A stretch of 64,000 nt of DNA from Nicotiana tabacum (GCF_000715075.1 NC_134095.1:58028419-58092418), one strand, 5' to 3'; counted from the stretch's first letter, positions 23,021 to 34,812 are shown. Translations and numbers: made by a program. Notes: generated by a model not told the origin, from the sequence alone.

Positions 23021-24024
23021 TATACATAGTTACCCAGCCTTTTTCCACTAGCCAGCCCCAAATGTTTGTTACAACTTATTACACACCGGAATAGTAAATT
23101 ACATAAGAAAATATAACGAAGTGTACAACTAGAAGAAACCTGATTCTAACTTCCTCACTAAGTTATGAGATAAACTAACTCAAAGACCCCAAAGCCTTTC
23201 TCAACTTGAGTGTGTCAGAGTTCCCTAAGAGCCTCAATGGGACTCTGGACAGTGTTCACACCCAAATTGTATCAACAAAATAGAGACAAGTACAGTGTGG
23301 AAGTGCCAGCCCTCAAGTGTCCAAGTTCAGAGGGAGCTCAATGGGTCCTAAGGCAAGGCTCACAAGAGGAGGGCAAAACTTAAGTCTAAGAGAGTGGAAG
23401 TAAAGAAACAAAGTCTTGAGGGAATAAAGGAGAGGGAAACAACAACAAACAAATTGATAATTTCATACAAAAGGGGTTCAGGGGGTTGGGAAGTTGCAAA
23501 GAGCCTATGTATTTAGGCATAAATAAATTTTGAGCATGCACAACAATAGGGAATGCTGTTATGCTTACAAAACCAACCAGAATACATAACATATAATAGT
23601 AGCATAGAGGTTATGATCCCAGGGGAATCAAATTTGAGTCATAGACAGCAATACTTAATACTGTCATGCCTCAACCAAACCATCAGTATCAAACACATTG
23701 GGGTTAAGGGGTTTAGGATTTATAATAAATTCAGAATAGGCAGAAGGAAATTATAGAATGCGAAAATAAGTACTGAACAAAACACAAGCAGTAGACAAAC
23801 AAGAAGGTAAATTATTAAGTAAGCACATTGTTGTGATGCTAGAATTTTAATCAGAACATACTAGTTCAAAGAAGCAAAATACAGTAAAAGCAGGTGGCAG
23901 GACTTTGAAAATAGCATTGGCTTTCAGCCAGCTAAATGGGTCACAGTAGTAGTAAAACAGGAGAGGATGTTTGAGTGTAAGAGATTTTAGAACTAAGTGT
24001 GTTTGTGTTAATGAAAGAGTAGGG

Positions 24025-24032
24025 TATTTATA
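24025..24032 (-). promoter_or_regulatory. Candidate TATA box of the nested Ogre-like solo LTR
   Basis: The minus strand reads CTATAAATACCC, about 2.5 kb from the gene-proximal end, followed by a C/A-rich stretch typical of plant leaders. Conserved at 46021-46028 in the related LTR of element 3. Confidence 0.6.
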
Positions 24033-27000
24033 GTTTGAAAACAGGTAGAAAATAAGGCAAGAATCATAGTTTAGCAATAATTATGGAACTATTTATCAAT
24101 TAAAATCAAATCAGTATAAGAACTTCCTTTAATTAAGGAGTTAAAAATTTACCTGGTAATGAGCAGAAAACATTTAAGGAAAGAGATCAAGCAAGCATCA
24201 TGTGCAGAGTAGACAATTAGGGGTAAGTACATAGGGGTTCAATTAAGGGAAGAATCTTTGAAATAATCGGTTAGCCAAATAAGGTAAGAAAACAAAGTAA
24301 ATTGGCAGAATATGGAGACAATCGAAAATCTGGGAGTTAAGGATTTCAAAGTCACTGATTTGAGGAGAGTAACACGGGTTCCCATGAATAAACAAATAAA
24401 CCAAGTCAAAAATAGGAGAATCGAAAGTCTAAAGAAAGTTTTCAAATCAACCCAAGAAACAGGGAAATCAGTAAGGCGAAACAAGGAAAGAGTCAATCAC
24501 TTAACACATGAATGCAATCAAAATTACACAAGGAGGTTTGAAATCAGTCCAAAATTGAAGGTCATTTTAGAGGGAAACTCAGCATATAAAAGAGTGCATA
24601 AACATTAGGCATGCAGGGCTGAATTTAGGACAAAGAGAAGCGTCATGCAATCACAAAGTCTGTAAGTAGTGGACTATCGAGACATGGTAGTTACATAGGT
24701 CAATCTTAGTAACTCAGTAATAGAGAAAAAGAGAGAGTATCAAGTAGCATGAAAAGGGGTCAAGTGAAAAGATCCTATAGTAGAATTTCAATGGTAGCAG
24801 GAAGTCAAAATCACACAAAGAAACAGAGGCTGAAACAAAAGATTTCGAAATTTAGTCGAGCACATATGAAGCAACTTCAGAAACTCGAATAAGTCCAAAG
24901 AAGTAGGGTTTTGAAACCAGTCAAATTCAGAGCATGACTATCAAGTAAATCACATAGCAAATAGTCTCCAAACTCGAATGAACCCCAAATTTTAGGGTTT
25001 TCACCATCCATCGAGTTATAGAGATAAAAACAAGTGAATCAGGCAAACACTTAACAAAATAGATTTAGAAATCTCAAAAGATTAAGGCCCTTAACATGCA
25101 AACTCAAATAGACAGACGACATAAGAAAACATAGTAGAACATGTTAAAAAAATCAGAGGAACTTTGAAAATAACTTAACAAAAACTAAATCGGAAAGGAT
25201 AAGGGGTTTTAAAGGCAGAGTTTTGAAAGAAACCTTGAGAAAAACGTTTAGAAGTTTAGAGCAAACACAGATCTAGAATAGATTTAAAGAAATCGGCAGA
25301 ACCTCAAAAGTTAGTGTTTCAGAAGAACCCCAGGTGGTGAGAAAGGCTTAGAAATCATCGATCTAAGCAGGAGAAGCCAAGAGTCATGCTTGAATAGCCA
25401 TGGCTGGCCGGAGCTAGGTCAAAGCTGACCGGAAAAAGCCGTAGAACTGAAATCCTCCGAGGTCTGGACCAAACTTCTTCAAGGTCTGGCCTCGAAAACA
25501 TAGTAATCGGGCATGTAGGAGTCGTAGGAGGTAGATACAGGCCTTCAATGGCTTTGTAGGCCAGAGATTTTCAGGTGGTGGTTGAAGGAGGCGGCTAGGT
25601 TTTTTGAGAGAATTGGGAGAGGGGGGAGTTCAAAGGCGACTGCAGGTGGAAAATGACTAGGGTTTGGGGGGTAGGTCGGGATTAATTTAGGAAAAGGTTA
25701 AGGGTGGTCATTGATCATTTTGATCAATGGCCTGGATTGAATGAGTAGGTAGGGGATCTGGGTGGGTTGTTTTAATTGGGTCGTGGGTCGGGTAGGCCTA
25801 GGATTTGGGCTGGGTAATTGGGTTTGAGATTGGGGTTCAATTGGAGTGCCATATCCGGCTTAAATTGAAATAAAAATGGGCTAACATTTAAATAGCCATT
25901 TTTCCCTGTTTGATTTAAAACAAAATAAAATAATTTCCAGAAATAAATTAAAGGTGCCAAAATGATTAATAATACATAATTATCAAATTAAAAATACTGG
26001 AGTTAGTTTTATAAATATAAACACAATTAAATCTTAAAGGAGGCTAATATTGCAATTATATGCAATTTAGCTTTAAAAATACTAAATAATTTTGTAAAAA
26101 TATGCAAAAATCACATTAGCTATGTTTCTGTATAAATTTGAGAGTCCAGCAAATGAATCACCAAAATGACAATTTTGGGGATAATTATTGGGTTTTCCTT
26201 GATAAAATAGGGCAATAAATTAATTTAAAAATTAAGGAAAAAATAATAAAATATTAGGACGTACTTATATATGCATACATATGCTGTTTTGAAAGTATTT
26301 TTCATATAAAAAATATATAGGGAAAAATTGGATATCAACAGAGGGAAGGTCGCGAACGCGATTAAGGAAACCAGATACCAGATTTTTCTGTAATTCTACA
26401 AGTTCCAAAGTGACCCGTTGAGCATCCAAAACACACCCGAGGCCTTAGAGACCTCAAACAAAGGCACCAACAAGTCACAAACTACTATCCAAACTTGTAC
26501 CAATCCTTAAAACACCTAAAACATCATCGATATCTCGAATTAACCATGGATTCAAGCCTAAGAACTCAAAAATTCTCAAAATACGCTTTCGATCAAAAAG
26601 TCTATCAAACCTCGTCCGAATGACCTGAAATTTTGCACACACGTCACATTCAACAAGACGGGGCTACTACAACTTCCGGAGTTCCATTCTGATCCTCGGA
26701 TCAAAATCTCACTATCGGACCGGGAACTTCAAAAATTCAACTTTCGACATTTCAAGCCTAATTTAGCTACGGACCTTGAAAACACAATCCGACCATGCCC
26801 CTAAGCCCAAAATCACCTAACGGAGCTAAAGAAACCATCAAATTTCCATTCTGAGGCCGTCTTCACATTGTTCTGACTACGGTCAACTTTCCAACACTTA
26901 AGCTCTCATTTAGGGACTAAGTGTCCCAAAACTCTCCGAAATTCAAAACCGAACAACCCGACAAATTAAAATAGCAGAAATAAACTCGGGGAAAGTAGTT

Positions 27001-27050
27001 AATAGGGGATCAGGGCATTAATTCTTAAGACGACCGGTCGGGTCGTCACA

Positions 27051-27414
27051 AACAACAACAACAACAAAAATGTCCCAGTATAATCCCACAAGTGGGGTTT
27101 GGGGAGGGTAATATGTACGCAGACCTTACGCCTACCCCGAACGGCAGAGAGGCTGTTCTCAGGAGACCCTCGGCTCAAGAAAGCAATGAGAGACGATATA
27201 TTAGTAATATCAATAGACTCATAATAACATAACATAACATAAAATAACAAAATAACAGCAATATAAGAAATATAAGAATACGAAAAAGATGGAAGGTATA
27301 ATAATATCCAGTAGATAAAGCCCTACATCAGTAGCTGACCAGTAGCCTCCTAAGACTAACTCCTAACTGGCTAGTCTCACTCTAGTGCGCTGTATAAATA
27401 TTCACAACTTCCCC
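27051..27414 (-). other. LINE 3' UTR and TTG-repeat tail
   Basis: The minus strand contains GTACATATTACCCTCCCCA and CCACTTGTGGGATTATACTG, then a TTG repeat. I recognise this as the 3' end common to Solanaceae RTE LINEs and TS SINEs. A free SINE is unlikely because LINE coding sequence runs straight into it. Confidence 0.75.
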
Positions 27415-29660
27415 CTAACCTACAACCTTAATGCTCGACCTCCATAATTCCCTGTCAAGGGCCATGTCCTCAGTAATCCTAAGTCGCGCCATGTCCTGCC
27501 TGATCACATCTCCCCAATACTTCTTAGGTCTCCCTCTACCTCTCCTAATGCCCACCACATCCAGTCACTCACACCTCCTCACCGGTGCATCAGTACTCCT
27601 CCTCTGAATGTTCCCGAACCATCTGAGTCTTGCTTCCCGCATCTTGTCTTCCATGGGGGCCACGCCCACCTTTCTCAAATATCTTCATTCCTAATCTTAT
27701 CCATCCTTGTATGCCCACACATCTACCTCAACATCCGCATCTTAGCTACTTTCATCTTCTCGATGTGTGAGTTCTTAACCGGACAACACACGATCCCATC
27801 CAACATGGCAGGCCTAACCACTGCTCTATAAAACTTACCTTTTAGTAACGATGGCATTTTCTTGTCATACAGGACTCCCGATGCTAACCTCCACTTCATC
27901 TACCCCACCCCTATATGGTATGTGACATCCTCGTCGATCTCTCCGATCCCCTGAATAACTGACCCAAGGTACTTGAAACTACCCCTCTTAGGAATGACTC
28001 GAGAATCAATCCTCACTTCCACCCCCGCTTCCGTCGGCTTGGCCCCAAATTTGCACTCGAGGTATTCCGTCTTCGTCCTGCTCAACTTGAAACCTTTAGA
28101 CTCAAGGCCATGTCTCCAAACATCTAGCCACTTGTTGACACTGCCTCGTGTCTCATAAATTAGAACTATATCATCAGCAAATACCACGCACCATGGCACC
28201 TCCCCTTGAATATGATGAGTTAGTGTATCCATCACCAAGGCAAATAGGAAAGGGCGGAACGTAGACCCTTGATGCAACCCTGTAACAACCGAAAAATGCT
28301 CGGAGTCGCCTCCTACTGCCCTAACCCGAGTCTTAGCTCCATCATACATGTCTTTAATCACCCTAATGTAGGCAAATGGGACCCCTTTAACCTCTAAGCA
28401 ACTCCATAAGACCTCCCTAGGAACCTTGTCATACGCTTTCTCTAGATCAATAAACACTATGTGAAGATCCTTCTTCTAATCCCTATATTGTTCCACCATC
28501 CTCAAAATAAGGTGGATAGCGGGTAGATCGCCCCGACATGAACCCGAACTGATTGTCTGAAATAGACACCATCCTTCGCACTCTCATTTCTACCACTCTC
28601 TCCCAGACTTTCATGGTATAACTTAGTAATTTGATACCTCTATAGTTGTTACAACTCTGGATATCACCTTGTTCTTATACAACGGAACCATTGTACTATA
28701 TCTCCACTCTTCAGGAATCCTATTAGTCTTGAATATAATATTAAACAACCCAGTAAGCCATTCCAAGCCTGCTCTACCCATACACCTCAAAAGTTCAACC
28801 GGAATTTTGTTTGGCCCGGTATCTCTGCCCGTTCTCATCTTTCGTATTACCTCCATGATCTCATCGACCTCAGTGTCCTATAATAACTTAATTCATGGGG
28901 ACTATCGGCATTCCTTAATTCACCTAGTACAATATCCTAATCCCCTTCTTCATTTAGAAGTTTATGAAGGTAGGTCTGCCATCTCCTCTTAATCTGGTTA
29001 TCCCCCATCAAAACTGTGTCGTCATCATTTTTTATGAACCTCACTTGGGTCCAAATCCCGAGCCGTCCTCTCTCTCACCTTAGCAAGTCGGAATAACTAC
29101 TTATCCCCACCTTTGTTCCCTAGTTCCTCATACAGACGAGCAAAACCTGCTGTCTTAGCCTCCGTTACTGCCATCTTTGCCTCCTTCCTAGCTACCTTAT
29201 ACCTCTTACTGTTCGCTCTCTTCTCCTCCTCGCCAGTTCTCCCTACTAACCGTGGGTAAACCGCCTTATTTTCTTCCACTTTACCTTGGACAACTGCATT
29301 CCACCACCAGTCTCCTTTGTGGCCACTGGTGTAGCCCGAAGATATCCCTAACACCTCTCTCGCCACCTTCCTTTTATAGTCTGTCGTCGTCGACCATATA
29401 GTGTTTGCGTCCCCACTACTTCTCCAAGCTCCCATTGCCGATAACTTTCCTTCCAACTCCTGAGCTTCATCCTTAGTCAAGGCGCCCCACCTAACTCTCG
29501 GGCGGCCTCTTACTGACCGCTTCTTCCTCATTATCATAATACTAATGTCCATCACCAAAAGCCTATATTGCGTTGCAAGGGTCTCACCTGGGATAACCTT
29601 GCAATCCTCACACCACCTTTTGTCGCATCTCCTAAGGAGGAGATAGTCATGGCGCCCCAC
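27415..29660 (-). pseudogene. LINE reverse transcriptase ORF remnant
   Basis: Fragments in several frames belong to one RTE-type protein. The N-terminal linker shows [12 protein letters not shown] and [20 protein letters not shown] (29097-29660). The RT start shows GPNKIPVELLRCMGRAGLEW (28623-28856). The RT core shows [18 protein letters not shown], the catalytic FADDIVLI and [19 protein letters not shown] (27900-28457). The C terminus ends in ELWRSSIKVVG with TAG at 27417-27415. Frameshifts and stops at about 28460-28620, 28860-29090 and 27660-27900 make it non-functional. It would have copied LINE RNA at a nicked target. Confidence 0.88.
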
Positions 29661-29719
29661 CTAACTCTCGGGCAGCCTCGTACTTACCTCTTCTTCCTCC
29701 TTACCTCTTCTGTCGCATA

Positions 29720-30253
29720 TAGGTTTATATTTTGTGTATTCTTTTTTGTTGTCTTTTCGGCTGATCTCATAGCTTTAAGTCTCTATCTTTGTTTTTAGCG
29801 TGTATTTTCAGCTCCTAGGGATCCTAGGCGTTTTAGGTTAGCTTCTTTTTATAGGTTTAGCGTTATAGGGCTATATTTAGCTAAAGGTTTTGGGCCTAGG
29901 AATTATGGGCTAGATCCGAAAATTAGGCCTAAAAATGAGTTGTTTGAGCCCAAATTTTATTCTTTCCCCACGAATGAGACTAAAATACGATCTCATTTAT
30001 TAATTAATCCTACTTAAATAAAATACTATTAAAATAAGACTGACCGTTAAAACAAAACTATTTTTGGTATTTTCATGATTAACAATGACTACAAAATATT
30101 AATGAAACTATTTTTTTGTAATTTTCATTTTCTTGTAATATAATAAATTAAAAGAGTCAAAATTAGTTAAAATAGCGATATTAGGCCTAAATTAAATATT
30201 TACATGCTAAAATATAAAAAATCTTGAGAAGGGTAAAAAATTACATGTCTACA
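29720..30253 (-). repeat. 3' LTR of element 2, truncated
   Basis: Matches 33838-34358 closely from AGGTTTATATTTTGTGTATT to TGTCTACA. The other 1.4 kb of this LTR is missing where it meets the LINE. Confidence 0.9.
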
Positions 30254-30266
30254 GCTACCCCTCTTT
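30254..30266 (-). other. Polypurine tract of element 2
   Basis: The minus strand reads AAAGAGGGGTAGC directly before the LTR start TGTAGACATG, one base different from element 1. Confidence 0.85.
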
Positions 30267-30366
30267 GATTGGAAATGCGAAGTATTTTCAGACAAAGAAC
30301 GACTAGACAGGTTTTTTGACCCAACCCTTATTTAGGGAGACCACAAACTAAGAGAAAGGAGAATGT

Positions 30367-30435
30367 GACCGAGCCCTGGTATCTGAGCTGCCTACATATC
30401 CTTGGCTATAAAGGAATCAGGCCACATGTAGTTCA
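30367..30435 (-). repeat. Dispersed hairpin motif, copy e (PPT-proximal)
   Basis: Begins GACCGAGCCCTGG and ends ATGTAGTTCAG. The arms are CTACAT (30392-30397) and ATGTAG (30426-30431). About 100 bases from the polypurine tract, as copy a. Confidence 0.7.
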
Positions 30436-31511
30436 GAAGTGGGTGAGATGATGGAGTATACCAAGGTGGAGAGCCGATCGAGGTGTCATTCCGTCGAGGT
30501 TCCGGTCCGCGGTCCTGTTATTATATCAAAATCAAGAAACGAAAAAAGACTAACTAAGCCTGTCAACTATGAGTTACAAAATTCCTATCTATAAGTCTTC
30601 TGAAGCTTGTTCTTGAGTCTTGAATGGTTCTTCATGCATACTTTGGATTTGCACCTAAACGCTTGCGAGTTGCAGGTGCTAGTTCATTCTTCTTCAACTT
30701 TTCGGATCAAAATCGGACATACCATGCTTGTGACTTCAGTCATGTCTTGAGCAGGTCACATCTTTCATCTACTTTTGCATTTGGATTCACTTCTTGCTAT
30801 TCTTTTTCTTTTTTAATCTGGATTGTGACTAACTTCTGTTGATCATCTTGGACTTTTGACTCGCATTCTTGCCGCGAGCTTCTTTTGTTGCTGACTTGAA
30901 TTGCATTCTGAAGTGAATTCCCTTGTTTTCCAGGAGTAGATGAAAGATGTGAATTCCCTTGTTTGCCGTGAGCTTCTTTTATTCTGGATTGTGGCTAACC
31001 TTTCTTTCTTTTTTTCCCTTAATTTCTAGGAGTAGTGTTTCTAAAGAAACTTCTAATGGAAATATAAAAACGCAAAATATCTTTCTTTTTTTTGGTTTAT
31101 AATACATTTTTCAAGAACAAAATAAAAAGTACAATAACAAAAGACTCGACATTACTGTACAAAACTAGAAGGTAAAAAACGACATAAAAAAACAGACTCA
31201 AAACATAAAAATAAAAGTATAACAAAAAATCTCCTTAAGCAACTTCTGAATGAGCGATCCTGACTAGATGGTCCTGGGATGTCTGTCATGCTCAAACTCC
31301 GGTAAGTACATCCATACCTGTATGAGAAAATTAAAACCAAATAAGGTTAAAGACCTAGGACGCTATGTGAGACAATAACCCTTCCTATTGGACACATGAA
31401 AGACATGATTGTGACTATTTTTCTAAAATTAACCTATATGGCTAAAAGTGGCTAAAAATGCAAGATTTGGCTAAGTCCCCGCGAAGCCAAGAACCTAAAA
31501 CTCACTAAGAA

Positions 31512-31580
31512 GACCGGGCCCTATGTGGGTTGCCTACGTATCACACCCCGAAAGACGAGAATCAGGTATGCGTAGTTCGG
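31512..31580 (-). repeat. Dispersed hairpin motif, copy f
   Basis: Begins GACCGGGCCCTATGTGG and ends GCGTAGTTCGG. The arms are CTACG (31534-31538) and CGTAG (31571-31575). It aligns best with copies c and d, so it marks what is left of an ORF1-gag spacer. Confidence 0.7.
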
Positions 31581-32423
31581 GCAGATTGGATACGGGCGAG
31601 AATAAAAAAAACTAATTTAGAGAAAATACATTTTTGTCTTTTTCTTGAAAAACGATGAAACATGTAAAATCTTTTTGTATTTTCTTTTCTCTATTTTTTG
31701 ATTTTTTTTTTGAAAAAATAATGGGAAAGTGCAAAATCTTTTTGGATTTTTTTCATTTTTTGGTCTTTTGTAGAAAAAGCGTGAAAGAAAATTATAATTG
31801 GGCCTTACTTGCTTTATTACACTTCAACCTCCTTTTCATTTATCCTCAAACCTCATTGGTCCGCAAAATGACCCTATTATCTTTGAAAATTGCAAAATGT
31901 AGCACATAAGATACATCAAGATGGTCTTTTATTTTTGGGGTATACCTGCCCTAGATGGACCCAACCCATGTATTGAGTCCCCAAAGCCAAATGCACATGA
32001 TTCAAACAAGCATTCCTACTAGGGATCCGGCATGTGGCTGAGTTATTCTACGTTCAAAACCTGAGTATGTTGTTCTATACTTGTGTACCCGAGCGGACAA
32101 CTCGAGCCCGGGGGGGGGGGGGGGAGGGGTACGTACAGGGAACCAAAAGGCCATACAGTTTTGTAACTTGTCCGAGCCTCTTCCTAATTTAAGGTATGAC
32201 ACTAACAAAAAAGAAGTCACGCCAGCATGCACTTTCCCAAAGATGAGAAGAGAAGGTTTCGTAGCAGTTTATATACAGTTCAGATAATATCAAATCGGTA
32301 AAAAGCAACATTTAGCACATTAGGCCCAAACATGTAAATAAAATCAGACAATAAATAAAGCCAAATATAACAATTATTCTAAGCTCGAATTCTTGAACCC
32401 TGAACCAGAGATTCTGAGTTCGA

Positions 32424-32441
32424 TCCCCAGTATAGTCGTCA
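32424..32441 (-). other. Primer binding site of element 2
   Basis: The minus strand reads TGACGACTATACTGGGGA, aligned with the site of element 1 at 13836-13853 but with three differences, and four bases from the LTR end. The next bases on the plus strand, GAGTTCGATCCCC, look like a tRNA T-arm. Confidence 0.75.
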
Positions 32442-32445
32442 GAGC

Positions 32446-34358
32446 TGTCACACCTCCTTTTTACTACCCCCGAAAGGGTATAAGAGAGTTTTTCCAATTT
32501 AAGTGACAATCAAAATGAGATTATTTATTTAAAATTCAGAGTCATCACTTGGGATAATTTAGGGTGTCCCAAGTCACCGGTTTAAAATCCCGAATCGAGG
32601 AAAGATTGACTCTGTTTTATAGTCCGCGAACACAAAAATCTGGGTAAGGAATTCCGTTAACCCGGGAGAAGGTGTTAGGCATTTACGGGTTCCGTGGTTC
32701 AAGCACGGTCGCTCAACTATTATTATTGGCCTATTTATTTGATTGTAAAACACTTTTAAACCTATTGTGCATTTTTAACTTTTTAGCCGCTTTTAATATT
32801 TCAGGAAATTTCAAGGTTATTTAAAACACATCGTAAGCCCCGCTACATGTAATGCACCCATAGTTCATGACACGTTCTATTTAACCTTGTTGGAAATGAG
32901 AATCGTGTCACATGAAATTTACACTCGAGTTTATAACATGTTTATTTCATTATTATTATTGAAAATCATGGCAGGGTCACATGAACTGCACACCCGAGCC
33001 CCTTTAATCTAATTTGACGTAGTTCAGTTGATGAATAGAAACCCAATATCTATATTGTGACAATATCATGTTCAGGTATAACAAATTCGAGTAAACATAC
33101 GAGCAGGTAACTAAATGGGAAAATTCAAAACTATGAAAAAACAACTACACAAATAACGATCATATCACCAAATAAATATTTAACATTAAGCTTGAATAAA
33201 ACAGATAGAGGATGATAGAATTGGACCTCAATATAGCCAGGAAATTGGTTGTTTCAATGTTTAACACTCAAAATGTGACGAATCGTGGACGGAACCCGAA
33301 TTAGCACCGGAAACTCAACCAAATACGGATTCAAACCCACACTTTAATCACTATTTACAACCATTTTGGATCGAAATTCATGCCTGAACCGCAAATAAAA
33401 ATAGAAAGCCAAAACACCAGCTTTATAACCTAGAAGAAAGAGGATTTGAACTTTAAACTCCCAGTAGTTAATTCGTCTCCAAATCCTTTCCAAAATCCTT
33501 ATTTTAATTAGTTTTTTTAGAGATTTCTTTTTTCAAATCTATTTTTTGGAACTTTCAAATTGCAGAATTTATCCTCTGCTATGTCGTGTGTGCTTTTTGA
33601 GAATTTCCGGTGGTGAATTGCATGTGTATTCCGACGATACTGAGGTGGGAATGAGCATGTGTGTATAGGCAGTGCAATAGTGAGTTGGGTGTCGTTTTCC
33701 GACGAGGGGTCGCTAGGCGGATGGAGGATGGTCGTTTTTGGACTGGTTTCCGACAGCTGCTCTTTGGTTTTTCGCTGGTTAGATTTGTTAGGGGGCGTCT
33801 AATTTGATAGAAAATGGTTCTTGCCTTTTCTCAGGTTTAGGTTTATATTTTGTGTATTCTTTTTTGTTCTATTTTCGGTTGATCTCATAGCCTTAGGTCT
33901 CTATCTTTGTTTTTAGCGCGTATTTTCAGCTCCTAGGGATCCTAGGCATTTTAGGTTAGCTTCTTTTTATAAGTTTAGGGTTTTAGGGCTATATTTAGGC
34001 TAAGGGGTATGGGCTAGATCCGAAAATTAGGCCTAAAATGGGTCGTTTTGGCCTAAATTTTATTCTTTCCCCCCGAATGAGACTAAAAATACGATCTCAT
34101 TTATTAATTAATCCTACTTAAATAAAATAATATTAAAATAAGACTGACCGTTAAAGTAAAACTATTTTTGGTATTTTCATTATTAAAAATGACTACAAAA
34201 TATTAATGAAACTATTTTTTTGTAATTTTCATTTTCTTGTAATATAATAAAGTAAAAGAGTCAAAATTAGTTAAAATAGCGATATTAGACCTAAATTAAA
34301 TATTTACATGCTAAAATATAAAAATTCTTGGGGTGGATCAAAAATCACATGTCTACAT
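32446..34358 (-). repeat. 5' LTR of element 2 (1913 bp)
   Basis: TGTCACACCTCC at 32446 to TGTCTACA at 34358. The left end resembles that of element 1 (CACCTCCTTTTTAC, CCCAAGTCACCGGTTT, GGTGTTAGGCATTT), but the LTR is less than half as long. No coding sequence. Confidence 0.88.
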
Positions 34359-34694
34359 AAATCACGATCTTGCAGGCTTAACACCATTGCACTTGACATG
34401 TCACTACGCCTTGGCCTCGAAGGCGGCATCCGTAAGACATCTAGTTGCGATGTCATCATTCCATGCGGCCTAGTGTGATAGGCATGCCGGGCCTGCTAAT
34501 TGTAATATTATGGTCGAGCGCAGCTTGTTGTTATTGGTCAACGCTTTTGCTCGCGAAAAATACTTAAGATCAAAAGAGGAATCGTGTAAAACAGATAAAT
34601 GAGCGTAAATATATGTCGTTTTAAGGTTTTACACTTTGGGACCTAAAGCAGAAGGAGGAAAGGTAATAAGGGAATTTAGAGTGCAAGGAATGTC

Positions 34695-34812
34695 GGATGC
34701 GATCATACAAGCACTAACTCATCCGATCCCATCAGAACTCCGATGTTAGGCGTGCTTGGGAGAGAGTAGTACTAGGATGGGTGACCCCTGGGAAATCCTC
34801 GTGTTGCATCAC
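34695..34812 (+). pseudogene. 5S rRNA pseudogene 1
   Basis: Starts GGATGCGATCATAC and ends CGTGTTGCATCAC, 118 bases. It differs from the plant 5S consensus in CACTAACTCATCCGA, in the internal promoter (GATGTTAGGCGTG, GGGAGAGAG) and near the end (GGAAATCC). A T-run (CTTTTTGG) follows, as for Pol III termination. Confidence 0.85.

Larger units (their letters stand above)
21512..26340 (-). mobile_element. Ogre-like solo LTR (4829 bp) nested in another LTR
   Basis: TGTTGCGCCC at 21512 to ATATCAACA at 26340, flanked by GAGGG at 21507-21511 and 26341-26345. The outer LTR sequence resumes cleanly on each side. The 4.8-kb length, the AGTCGCCACCTAATGATT and GGTGTTAGGCACCCCTC segments shared in pattern with the LTR of element 1, and a TATAAATA at matching distance mark it as Ogre-like. 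It is close kin of the truncated LTR of element 3 (43444-46136). No protein-coding sequence. Confidence 0.9.
19249..27050 (-). mobile_element. Solo LTR of the TGTGACGACCCGACCGG family, split by a nested solo LTR
   Basis: Runs from TGTCATGACC (19249) to GGTCGTCACA (27050). It is flanked on both sides by AACAA (19244-19248 and 27051-27055), a 5-bp target duplication. Its minus-strand start, TGTGACGACCCGACCGGTCG, matches the LTR start of element 4 (55037 and 62180), so it belongs to a related family. Without the nested insert (21512-26345) it is about 2.97 kb. No internal sequence or second LTR remains, the product expected of recombination between the two LTRs. The insertion lies in the (CAA)n tail of the LINE. 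Confidence 0.88.
27051..29719 (-). mobile_element. RTE-type LINE, 5'-broken and decayed
   Basis: A non-LTR retrotransposon on the minus strand: remains of the ORF with reverse transcriptase (27415-29660), a 3' UTR and a (TTG)n tail (CAA repeats at 27050-27068). The endonuclease domain expected upstream is absent, because the sequence meets an LTR fragment of element 2 at about 29720. Families of this type supply the 3' end shared with the tobacco TS SINEs. The outer solo LTR interrupts its tail, so the LINE predates that insertion. I could not establish a target duplication. Confidence 0.85.
30267..32423 (-). other. Internal region of element 2, non-coding
   Basis: From left to right: hairpin motif e; degenerate repeats around 30840-31000 (GTGAATTCCCTTG twice, GAGCTTCTTTT twice); hairpin motif f; T-rich DNA; then leader sequence like that of element 1 from about 31860. 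A run of 15 G at 32110-32124 may be unstable or an assembly weak point. No coding sequence. Confidence 0.75.
29720..34358 (-). mobile_element. Element 2: coding-free Ogre derivative
   Basis: Has a full 5' LTR (32446-34358), a primer site, a 2.2-kb internal region, a polypurine tract and a truncated 3' LTR (29720-30253). Motif copies e and f and the leader match element 1, so it is an Ogre relative, but gag, pol and ORF1 are all missing. The internal region looks like 3' UTR joined to ORF1-gag spacer and leader, so one or more deletions removed the genes. Copies like this could move only with proteins made by others. It inserted in the spacer of the 5S rDNA array on its right. Confidence 0.85.

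Noticed and set aside
24312..24608. Open frame of 98 codons in the nested solo LTR
   Set aside because: Lies in LTR DNA and has no counterpart in the related LTR of element 3.
27051..27190. Independent TS-type SINE
   Set aside because: LINE coding sequence runs directly into this tail and no tRNA-derived head is visible.
29716..29724. AGGT as a target duplication of the LINE (19237-19240 and 29720-29723)
   Set aside because: Four bases are too few, and the left flank is not homologous to the LTR on the right, so a simple insertion does not explain the junction.
32110..32124. G15 run as a G-quadruplex element
   Set aside because: A lone homopolymer of this length is as likely to be slippage or an assembly fault; no repeated G-tract pattern.
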